From Prochilodus magdalenae (taxonomy: Eukaryota; Chordata; Actinopteri; Characiformes; Prochilodontidae): DNA of 64,000 nucleotides. Numbering within the stretch: the stretch's first letter is position 1; each line of letters starts with the position of its first letter. The stretch covers positions 62,001 to 126,000 of the forward strand of contig JAMWET010005531.1 of NCBI GenBank assembly GCA_024036415.1. The letters run 5' to 3'. The translations under genes and the position numbers were made by a program. This document shows positions 11,714-22,000 of the stretch, piece by piece. The notes beneath the pieces are model-generated. The model had not been told where the DNA came from. It made no database searches and worked only from the letters and a program-made list of their open reading frames with translations.

Positions 11714-14700
11714 TCAGGTCTGTGCAACACAGAACTGCACTAGCTCTCTGAAACATAAAACAGAGCAGGGATGCTTGTTTCTTAATATTATATTGTAAAA
11801 AAAAGTCAGAAAAGGTAAATATTGTATTATTGCATTTTACATAATTAACAGCACAAGCCTGTTTAAAACAGACATGGCTATATTTAAAAACATTCATATG
11901 GACTGTAAGTACTGACCAATGCTGATCTCTTATTCTATTCAGTGTTTGATACTGTGGTTTTGTACTCACATGGGCTTCTCGGTGCCAGAACATGCAGTCT
12001 CTGCTGTAAAGAGTAATAAAAACTTAGAGGGATCAGTTACAGCTGTAACACGGTCAGAATATAACTGAATATACTAACTCCTAATTAAGCAGCAGAGTGC
12101 AGTTGCAGAGGTAGACCAGTGTGAAGGAATAATCTGGTAGCAAATGAATATCATATGGTACATTTGTTTATTACTGGTATTACGCTGAACAGAGAATCTG
12201 ACCAGGAAATATTTGCTGTCTCTTTGAGATGCACCTAAGCAGCTGTCAGGACAAAAGACTCCAAACCGACATGAGCAAAGTTAAAGGGCTCATGAGTTTT
12301 TTAATACAACCAGAGAATCCAACCAGGCAGCAATACACAAAACAGTATCAAGCAAAACCGTAGTCAGGGATAGGCAGAGGTCAGAACCAGAGTAAAGCAG
12401 TGGAGGTAACCAAGTTAGAAGGTTAAGACGAGAGAAATGGTCAAAGAGCGAAAAGTGTAGACCCAGCCAGAAAACAGCGAACTATAACAGTAAAGGGAAA
12501 AGGCAAAAAGGAGTAGTTAAAGCACAAAAGAGGTCGAAACTGAGATGAGAATAAACAGAGTGAACGCTCAGGATTGCAAACTGGGTTTGGCAAAACTTTG
12601 CAAAAGAACTCTTGGGAGAATGGGGTTTAAAAGTCGGTACAAATTGACAGCAGCTGTCTAATAACCAGGTGATAATGAGCGAATCAGATTAGACGGTCGC
12701 GAGAACGTGGAAATTATGGACTCTATTGCCCCACAATGCAATAGAAAACAAACAAACCCAAATCCGCTGTCAAAGCAGCCTGTTTAAAGTAAATATATTC
12801 TGGTAAATCATGTGTTTATTTTTTTGTTTTGTTTTGTATATGTATTTGGCTTCAGAGCCCAGCTTTGTACAAGCTGGAAAAATGTTTAAAGTTTAAAGGT
12901 AGGTTAAGTCAAGGTCGTACACTGTGCATGTGCATCTCCTCTACTCCTCCACTGCCTGGCAGTGTAAGCTTTTTAACATCAATAATAAAATATTCTATTG
13001 TTGTAGCTATCCACATTGCGGCCCCGCGCTAAATCTGCGCTGTCTGTTCAGTAAACGTGTTTGAAATTTCCTCTTAAAAGCTTTCACGAGTGCTGCTTCT
13101 AACACTGCTGTGTTAGAAGGTCAGAGGTGGACTTAACAAGTGATTTAAACAGCCAATCAGGGAGCTAGAATAGTGGAGAAGTGGGTGAAAGGTTAAGAGA
13201 GGTGCACGGTGCTTGAACTTAGAGGAGATATATATAAATACAGACTGAATACATCATGTTTATAATGTTGGATCCAGACATCCACGGCTGTATTTCTCTA
13301 GCTTTCACTACGTGGGCCGTATTAATTAAAAGCCCAAGCACAAAAAAGAAAAAGTAGAAAACCTGAAGTACAAACACACCTACACTGATCTGAATTTTGT
13401 GAAATATCTATATGTTAGAATAGAAGAAACAGATTGATGAAAGTGGTACAGCGTTGTAGCTTGATGGTCAGCAGGTATGAACAGTATTCCTGACACAGTG
13501 ATCTTACCTGGTCTTTCAGTGACAGTGAGGTGAACAGTGACGGCCACATCTCCTGCACTGAACCAGTACCACCCAGTATCACTCTTCTGCAGACCAGTCA
13601 TCTCCACACTGACGGATTCCTTCTCATCATCACTGATCTGCACTGCTGAATTCTGGGATGTATTAGTCCTCCCCACTGTGTAGCAGCTCCAGTCTTTAAA
13701 TCTGCACCACTGCTTCTGTTTATTCTTATATCCAGCACTGTAGAGACACTGGACACTGACACTGCCCCCTTCCTGACCACACACACTGCTGTTTATCGCC
13801 GACACAGCAGGATCTAAACACAGAGGAAGAGAATGAGTCGTATAAACATGTTTTCTATCGCAAATAGTGCCTTACAACACTGAACTCACAGTGAACTGGT
13901 TCTGCTTTCACATAAAGAAGCTCCATACCTGCACTGACCGTCAGGTACAAAAAATCCCTGTTATCCAGCACAGACTGGTCACCCATTTCCACAGCAAACC
14001 AGTAATATCCAGAGTCAGAGTCTTGAGGGTTGTTCAGTTCCACAGTAAACATATTCTGGGTTGGATGATCGATGACCGATGTGCTTCCTGTTGTGTTTGT
14101 ATAGATCATCATTTGACAGGAGAGCCAGTGCTTCTCCTTACACCAGTATTTACGGTTTGTTCTGTATTCATAATCATAAAAACAGGGAACACTGAGAGAC
14201 CTTCCGCGTTTTGCAGCTAACTTCTTCACTGTCTTTACACGCTCAGAATCTGCAGAAAAGAAGGGCAACCTCAGAAACAGTATGAACATCAAGGCAGAGC
14301 ATGTTTATGTGAAAAACTTTAAAAACAGCACAAATGGGAAAATTTGCAATTTGTTAGGCTTTCTATATACAGGGGTTGGACAATGAAACTGAAACACCTG
14401 TCATTTTAGTGTGGGAGTTCTCATGGCTAAATTGGACCAGCCTGGTGGCCAATCTTCATTAATTGCACATTGCACCAGTAAGAGCAGAGTGTGAAGGTTC
14501 AGTTAGCAGGTAAGAGCACAGTTCTGCTCAAAATACTGCAATGCACACAACATTATGGGTGACATACCAGAGTTCAAAAGAGGACAAATTGTTGGTGCAC
14601 GTCTTGCTGGCACATCTGTGACCAAGACAGCAAGTCTTTGTGATGTATCAAGAGCCACGGTATCCAGGGTAATGTCAGCATACCACCAAGAAGGACGAAC

Positions 14701-15856
14701 CTCCACCAGCATCATGTAGTGACCTGGCCACTATCCTGCAAGAAGAATGGCTTAAAATCCCTCTGACCACTGTGCAGGACGCAGTATATGTCATTCCCAA
14801 GATGAACTGATGCTGTATTGGCCTCAAAAGGAGGCCCTACACCATACTAATAAATGATTGTGGTCTAAAACCAGGTGTTTCAGTTTCATTGTCCAACCCC
14901 TGTGTGTTCCACCCACATGATGGAATTGTCTGGGCTACTAGCTGCTAATATTGCATCCAAATTAAATGTAGATTTCAGAGATTTGGAGGGCTCTCTGTTT
15001 GAAATGTGTCATACACAACAAGCATTTGTAACATTAGTCATGCTTCGGATCTCTTCTGCATGAATCTGATGATTGTTATTGGGCTGAAAGTCTTCAGAGA
15101 GAACGAAACTTGGTGAAGGTTGTGTTTTTGAGAATGGAACACAACAATCTACTGCCACCAACATATCTTCATCAGTGTGATGTTGATTTTGAGACCTGAA
15201 CATTGGGCCAGATCTTCTCAGTTTGAGCATAAGACTTTAGTATCTAAAGGCCGTGAATCATGTTCAAAACCTCTGCCAAATCTTTCTTTTAACTTTTAAA
15301 TGATTGATGATGACTAACAGCAGTGCGCACACACACCCACCATATTTCACCATGTTCTTATCTCATATATCAATAACGCTGCTTCCTTTAAATGTAACAG
15401 TCTTAACTAGTGCAGCATTAAATAACTCAGTAGAATAATCATTCCACCAGTAAAACACAATAGTGTATCTAACCAGACAACAATATTAAATAAGAAAAAA
15501 ACATACTTATAACACTAAACCACTTAATATAAATTTACATAAACTTATAATGTTATATTAATAAGAACTGTAGCATCCTGCAGCTGTACCATTCCAAAAA
15601 GAGCTTTAAAAATCCTAACAGGAAATGATTTCACCAAGTACAAGTTCATACATTCAGAGTACTCCCTTTATTATTAACCCTCTATTATAATTAATTACAC
15701 ATCCGGTCACTGCAATATTAAAATGTCAGCCAATAGAAGGTTAATAACAGTGTATTATAAGCAATGTACATGCTGTAAATTTTACACAGTGAATGATGCA
15801 GAATTGATCTTACCTGATACACAGAGGAGCAACACAAAGAGAATTAAAGAACTCAT
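11714..15856 (-). CDS. Gene B: secreted two-Ig-domain CD300/pIgR-like protein
   Basis: Exons: signal 15856-15814 (MSSLILFVLLLCVSG), D1 14249-13929, D2 13813-13508, tail-1 12003-11970, tail-2 with stop 11747-11714; 245 aa, all phases compatible. Only 222 bp separate the two tail exons and they hold no transmembrane exon, the clearest case for secretion in the cluster. The tail reads ETACSGTEKP, then ELVQFCVAQT. D1 has KYWCKEK and SCQ, but YYWF replaces YYWC, a single-base loss of the canonical Cys. D2 likewise has WYWF and gains a Cys in SSVCGQEGG. No stalk exon was found; the homologous sequence stops near 13280. The upstream ATG of genes D and E has become CAT, so the second ATG is the start. 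Either a functional divergent paralog or an early-stage pseudogene with an open frame. Confidence 0.72.
12015..13280. other. Gene B intron with an unclassified repeat
   Basis: Between D2 and the first tail exon. About 12250-12740 is an A/G-rich block that departs from the flanking gene A/gene B homology and is probably an inserted element. 13190-13290 matches the gene A intron around 6273-6350. No exon seen. Confidence 0.4.
14370..14902 (+). mobile_element. Internally deleted Tc1-like element
   Basis: Perfect-looking terminal inverted repeats (CAGGGGTTGGACAATGAAAC at left, its complement at right), with TA flanking the left end; the right TA is mutated to TG. The internal sequence encodes only a transposase N-terminus with a helix-turn-helix (FKRGQIVGARLAGTSV, CDVSRATVSRV) and lacks the DDE catalytic part. 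It is a non-autonomous deletion derivative in intron 1 of gene B. Confidence 0.85.
14910..15805. other. Gene B intron 1, no gene seen
   Basis: AT-rich intronic sequence between the Tc1 derivative and the signal exon. 15300-15480 resembles 39060-39240 in intron 1 of gene D (both hold a run of CACACAC followed by a TTTCA.CATGTTCTTATCTC stretch), confirming the two genes are duplicates beyond their exons. Confidence 0.6.
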
Positions 15857-15914
15857 TTTAGAATTAAAGAAGTCAAAAGAGAATGCTTTTGTAGGACACT
15901 CCAGTGACAATACT

Positions 15915-15959
15915 CTTCCTGCCACTGAGTGAAGCAACTCGGCTACAGCACCCTTCCTG
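15915..15959 (-). promoter_or_regulatory. Gene B promoter with two ETS-type boxes
   Basis: CTTCCTG occurs at 15915-15921 and 15953-15959, reading CAGGAAG on the gene strand, 59 and 97 bp upstream of the ATG. The first continues as CAGGAAGAGTA, matching genes C and E. The pair is at the same place in gene E. Binding by PU.1 or another ETS factor is inferred. Confidence 0.55.
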
Positions 15960-16039
15960 TTTTGTATTGTGTTTATTCTCTCTCATTTGATATTATTGAC
16001 TGTGTAGCAATGCAGGTGCAGCTGCATGAAATCAAACAT

Positions 16040-16650
16040 CATATCTCTCAAGATTTATAATAGATAGATTTATAGAACTTATAAAATGTCTGAAGTTTGC
16101 CAGAGAGCATATGGATGATCCAGAAGAGGACTGGGAGATTATCATGTGGTCACATGAAACCAAAATAGAACTTTTGGTAAAACTCGTCGTGTTTGGAGGA
16201 AGAAGAATGCTGAGTTGCATCCCAAGAACACCATACCTACTGTGAAGCATGGGGGTGGAAACATCACGCTTTGGGGCTGTTTTCCTGCAAAGGGGACAGG
16301 ACGACTGATCCGTGTTACATGAGATTTTAAGCCAAAACCTGCTTCCATCAGTGAGAGCATTGAAGATGGAACAGGGCTGGGTCTTGCAGCATGACAATGA
16401 TCCCAAACACACCGCTCGGGCAATGAAGGAGTGGCTCCGTAAAAAGCATTTCAAGGTCCTGGAGTGGCCTAACCAGTCTCCAGACCTCAACCCCATAGAA
16501 AATTGGTGGAGGGAGTTGAAAGTCTGTGTTGCCTAGCGACAGCCCCAAAACATCACTGCTCTAGAGGAGATCTGCATGGAGGAATGGCCAAAATACCAGC
16601 TACAGTGTGTGCAAAACCAACAGTATTGAGTTGAACTTTTTGTAGCAGGG
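16040..16650 (+). mobile_element. Tc1-like transposon fragment, 3' half
   Basis: Reading on the plus strand gives the catalytic half of a Tc1-like transposase, with [12 protein letters not shown] and [15 protein letters not shown]. The first part is frame-shifted relative to this and there is no N-terminal DNA-binding region or left terminal repeat. A degraded, truncated copy in the B/C intergenic interval. Confidence 0.85.
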
Positions 16651-17700
16651 CGGGTTTGTATTTGCCCTCCCTAAATGGTTCTCGCACAGAGAAATCGTGT
16701 GTGGGTACTTTAAATTGCTGGGCGGTCGCGTACAATGCTATATCTAGGCAGGGGACGGCCACCTGTAGGTCCACTACCTGTCGTTTCCCCCTTTCCATTC
16801 CGGGGCATCAGACCTTCATGCTAGCGGTGCGACAGCGTTGGCGTGGTGCCTGTTGTGAATCTTCAAGGCTTATAAGGTATCTACGGTCGAAGTGTGGTTT
16901 TAAATTAAACCATACGATGCTTGGAGGTACCTTTATATTGCGTTTCTTTCAGAGGTCGCAGTGTATGTGGTTTTAATTAAACCACGCTAGTACCCTAGCT
17001 TGGGTACCTTGCGCTATTGCCGGCCCAGCGTTGCCGTTTCTCCCCGCGTTTCTTTCAGCGCAGTTTCACGTTGCATGAAGGTATGTGTGCTTCTATTTGT
17101 ACACAACTTGGCTGTGCAACAGTGACCTCAACTAACTTTTCCTCTGGGATGGGGGGGTCATTGGTGCTAGCAGCCATCTTGCACAGTTGTGTTGTTGAGC
17201 CTCAGCTGGTCACTCACCGCGGCGGGAAACTGCGGGCTGGGGTGGCGGGGACAAACTCCTGGAATCCAAACCAGAGATGAACTCCCAAAGCACAAACACT
17301 GGACACAAGTTTAACTCAAAATTTAAAAATACACTATCCTAACTAACAAGGCTTAGGGGATTATCTAAACACACAAGCTATATATATACATGAACTAGCA
17401 AGAAGAATCTATAAAGAAAGTAGGTGCATGGATGAAGTTTGGGCGGTGCACTGATTCTTTAAAATAAGATTCCTCCAAATCCAGGATTGGTAGCATCCAC
17501 CTCAGCTACAAAAGGAAGAGTCAGATCTGGATGCTACAGATTGGGAGCTGAGACTGACTCTTTAATGATTCACATGCAGTGGAAGCAGCCTGGTTCCTTT
17601 AAAGGACTTTACTTCTACTCTTCAACAAATAAGAGATGCGTGCAAAGAGAGAACTGAATCCTCTAACAAACCTATGACAAAACTCAGAAACCTCTTCAAG
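16650..17700. other. GC-rich block of unknown nature
   Basis: 16650-17280 is far more GC-rich than its surroundings. It contains two diverged copies of a segment with the hairpin motif GTGGTTTTAATTAAACCAC (16968-16986; the partner is near 16892) followed by CGTTTCTTTCAG. Open frames present are short and have no recognisable domain. It may be part of an unrecognised retroelement; 17280-17700 shows nothing distinct. Confidence 0.35.
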
Positions 17701-18201
17701 TCCCTGGCTGATAGTGATTTGAGCCACTGTAATATGGCTGACACTTTAGCTTCACCCATATGTACTCCATCATTAGTGATAACCTAAAAAGATCTAACGA
17801 TGACTATCAATATATGCCTGAGGATTACTGAGGAAGCATTAACTAACCCATACAGCATTACAGTGTAGTCGTAATGCCCCCTAGTGGTCATGATGCTTTT
17901 TTCCACTCATTTCTTTCCCTGGTCTGAATTCAATGATAAGGGCTTCATTCCACAAGTCAAATTCCACCAGAAGTAACCAATCACAGTTTTCTAGGGATGC
18001 TAGAACCCAAAAGAAGTGGGTACTAATACTAACAGTAATTCCATTTAATGGTTTTAATCTATGCAAGGTCTAAGCAATTCATATTAGTGCAGGTTGTGCG
18101 GTTATGCGCCATGGTATCAGGTACTGGTATATTGGTTTTGGTGTGTTTTTGTAGGTATGACTGAGTAAATGAACATTGTGTTAGACTAATTCACTAATAT
18201 A

Positions 18202-18404
18202 GGTGTAGAGTCGAGGCTAGCAGACTCACCACCGTTCCCCCATAACGGGTGTAGAGACGAGGCTAGATGACTCACCACCATTTCCCCAATACTGGTGTAG
18301 AGACGAGGCTAGCAGACTCACCACTGTTTCCCCAAAACTGGTGGAGGAAAGAGGCTAGCAGACTCTCAGCCATTTCCCCCAAACTAGAGGAGGGACGAGG
18401 CTAG
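18202..18404 (+). repeat. 46-bp minisatellite, about 4.4 copies
   Basis: Units start at 18202, 18248, 18294, 18340 and 18386 (partial), each 46 bp. Each contains GGTGTAGAGACGAGGCTAGC or a variant and a CCAC...TTCCCC stretch. It ends about 160 bp before the distal ETS box of gene C, so copy-number variation could affect the gene C promoter. Confidence 0.9.
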
Positions 18405-18562
18405 GGCTGTTTTTAATGGAGCATGAACAGAGCGTTCTACTTAAAATCTGTCTGAAAAATAGGTATTGATGCCCATTTTATAGTAATGAATTTATTTATG
18501 TCACAGGAGAGTCAAAAGGCGTTTCCCGCTATGCATTTAAAGCAGCAGAAGTTAAAAAAGAA

Positions 18563-18613
18563 CAGGAAGGTCTCTGACTTTACCGTGAAGTTGCTTCACC
18601 CAGTAGCAGGAAG
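18563..18613 (+). promoter_or_regulatory. Gene C promoter with two ETS-type boxes
   Basis: CAGGAAG at 18563-18569 and 18607-18613. The proximal box is followed by AGTATTTGTCAGTGGGGC and then CTCTTACAGAAACATG, closely matching gene E upstream of its ATG. This supports both the promoter and the chosen start at 18645. Confidence 0.6.
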
Positions 18614-18644
18614 AGTATTTGTCAGTGGGGCCTCTTACAGAAAC

Positions 18645-19041
18645 ATGTTCTTTTACTCCCTCCTGAGTTCTTTAATTCTCTTTGTGTTGCTCCTCTTTGT
18701 CTCAGGTAAGATCAATTCTGCTTCATCCTCTACTTTAAATATGCTTTGATTAACCCAGGTGTTTCAGTAAACAGAGTGGATCCTGGTCAATGGACATCAG
18801 GTTCTACTTTCTAGTTAGTGAATACTAAGCACTATAATGTGGATAATCATAATAATAATAATAACAATAACAATAATAAATGTTTATTTATAAAGCACCT
18901 TTTATACCACTGGCAGCTCAGACAGTTGACATCAGTAATGGGATAAGATACCACTACTACTATTAAATACAAACACACACATATATACATATATGTATAT
19001 ATACACATACACAGGTAAGTACACAAACACTCATACAAAAC

Positions 19042-19082
<41 letters not shown>

Positions 19083-22000
19083 TAAATATCATGTTAATGT
19101 CGTTTTAATTAAATGCTGAGTTGAAGTAATACATTTTTATAGCTGGAATTGAGTTCCACAGTTTAGAAGCATAATAACTGAAAGAGGTCTCTTCATGTTT
19201 CCTGTATCTTATAGAAGGTATTAGCAGAAGGCCAGCATCTGTGGATCTAAGATCATGAGCTGGAACATAAACAGAGAGACATTCTGTGATGTAAGCAGGT
19301 GCTAGATCATTCAGAGCTTTATAGGCCAGCTGCAGAACTTTAAAGTCTAGATAAAGGTGGCCAGTGCAGTTCTTTCCGAATAGGAGGGATATAAGCTCCC
19401 TTTTTAGTTTTTATTAGGATCTGAGCTGCTGCGTTCTATAGGACTTGCAGAGGATAGACGGCTTTCTTAGGAAACCCAGTAATAAGGCCTTTACAGGAAT
19501 CAATTCTGCTTGTTACAAACACATGAACAAGTTTCTTGTTTTCTTTTACAAAAAGGCCAAACTTGAGCAACATTCCTTAAGCGATAAAAAGCTAGTTTAG
19601 TGACTGCATTTACATGCAGCATAAAAATGAGTGCAAAGTCTAAGACCACGCCCATGTTTTATACATCAGGTTGTATATTAGTAGTTAAAGAACCGAGTTT
19701 ATATATAAAACATTGTTCTCGAAGTTTTAGTTCAGAGATTCAGTATTTCAGTTTTTCATTTAGTGAAGAGAAATATGTGACACACAGCTTTTAAGTTTAA
19801 CTTTTAAGAGTTAGATTATCCAAAGAAATCGAGATGTATAACTGCTTGTCATCAGCCTAGTTAACATCATGTTTCCTAACTATATAACATGTAAAAAAAA
19901 AAAGAAGAAAGGCAAAGGCCCTAAAATGTACCCCGGTGGTACTCCACAAGAAATACTTGATGAATGATTTCCCAGTGAAAACAGAGAAGTATGACTGTCT
20001 GGATATTTTATAGCATTATTGTAGGTGGAGATCTGCTCTCTGAGAATATCATATTGGACCTGCAGTTTTTTCCTCCATAAGCACTTCGACTTATGACAAA
20101 TTCTCTATCAGGTGTATTTCCTTATATATTTTTCTGGATATGAGAGTTTTTCTTCAGTTTTAGTGGTGCGATAATGTCAAGAGCCTCCTTTAATCTAGAG
20201 TTTAGATCAGAGGCCAGATTATTACATGAGGGGGTCAGAGCTGTATTTGGTATTTCTAAATTTCACAGTTGTTTTTGAGTCAGCATAACATTTTTTTAAG
20301 TATCTTTCAGTTGCTTTTACATCTATATTGATCTGAAAGAATACACAGAGATGGTCTCACAGAAAGACACCAGATATGAGGGACACGTTTGTATTTAAAC
20401 CTTTAGTGATTACTAAATCTAGGATGTGACCTAGTTTGTAGGTAAAGTTGCCCACATGCTGCTTCAAGTTAATGTTTCTAGTACTCTAATAAACTCTTCT
20501 GCATTACTGTCTGATGGATTATCAACATGCAATTTAAAATCCCCAGAGAGGAGAATCGTATCATGTAAAGCTTTAGGAATGAATGTATATTAAAGAATGG
20601 GTTTAATTGTTCGGCCATGAGTCAATTGCTCTTTTGATACTAAGAGTTGTGGTACAGTTCCTGAGTAGGAGTAATGCTGTTGATTTCTTTCTGCAGATTC
20701 TGAGAGTGTAAAGACACTGAAGAATTTAGCTGTGAAACGTGGAGGATCTCTCGGTGTTCCATGTTTTTATGATGAGCAATATAAACAACACCGTAAATAC
20801 TGGTGTAAGGGATATTACTGGTCCACCTGTCAAATAGTAGCCTATACAAACACAAGAAGAAGAACATCAGTCACTGATCATCCAACCCAGAACATGTTTA
20901 CTGTGGAACTGAACAGCCTCCAGGACTCTGACTCTGGATATTACTGGTGTGCTGTGGAAATTAGTGGCCGTGTAGATGATGGTCATCAATTGTATTTAAA
21001 TATTGGTGCAGGTAAGATGTCTCTCTGTGTGAAATAAAAAATTGCTAAGCATTGTAAGACATTTATTATGGAGAATGTGTTTACACCACTCATTCATGTC
21101 CTCTTGTTCAGATCCTGCTGTGTCGGTGATAAACAGCAGTGTGAATGGTCAGGAAGGGGGCAGTGTCATTGTCCAGTGTTTCTACAGTGCTGGATATAAG
21201 AATAAACAGAAGCAGTGGTGCAGATTTAAAGACGGGAGTTGCTACACAGTGGGGAGGCCTGTCACATCCCAGAATCCAACAGTGCAGATCAGTGATGATG
21301 GGAAGAGATCCGTCAGTGTGGAGATGAGTGGACTGCAGAAGAGTGATGCTGGGTGGTACTGGTTCAGTGCTGAAGAGGTGGGAGTCACTGTTCACCTCAC
21401 TGTCACTGAAAGACCTACAAGTAAGATCACATGTACCAGAAATACAATTCATACTTGCTGACCATCAAGTTACAGCGTTGTACCACTCTCGTTAATTTGT
21501 ATCTATTTTCAACAGCAACGACAGCTGTGACGACAGTTTCTGCCACTAAGAAAACCAGCACCAGTACCACTTCAGGTACTATCACAATAAATGATGTGCT
21601 TTAAGATTCACTAACTCCAGGAATGGAAGGCATTCATTTATGTGATTGGTCTTTCTAGGTTCTACAGTGACTGTAAAGACACCGACAAAGCAGTAAGTAT
21701 GAACGTTCGTTGTGATAGAAGTGGTGATAGTCTTTAAAAATAGCTTCGCTTTCACACTTTACTTCCCTTTGCCAGCAATAAGAACAACTGCTACTGCTGC
21801 AGTAACCTCTGAAAATTTACATGGCTCAAGCTAGGGCTGCACGATTTGGGCAAAATATCTAATTGCGATTTGTCCACAGAATATTGCGATTGCGATTTAA
21901 ATTGTGATTATTTTTAATCCATTAAATCCTAAACCTGTATCAGTGTTTCAAATATCTATCAAATATAATTATACTACATTAATTATACTACTATTATACA

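Noticed and set aside
11685..11993. Alternative frame across tail exons of gene B, reading R-A-S-A-V-L-C-C and on
   Set aside because: It gives different stop positions in the four paralogs and does not match the phase 1 end of D2. The phase-consistent frame stops at the same codon in all four genes.
13867..14220. 117-aa plus-strand open frame over D1 of gene B
   Set aside because: Antisense shadow of the Ig exon; no splice sites or homology of its own.
18202..18404. Minisatellite considered as a CRISPR-like array
   Set aside because: Head-to-tail 46-bp units without unique spacers in a vertebrate context; an ordinary tandem repeat.
21108..21452. 114-aa minus-strand frame over D2 of gene C
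   Set aside because: Antisense shadow; the plus strand carries the conserved Ig domain with correct splice sites.
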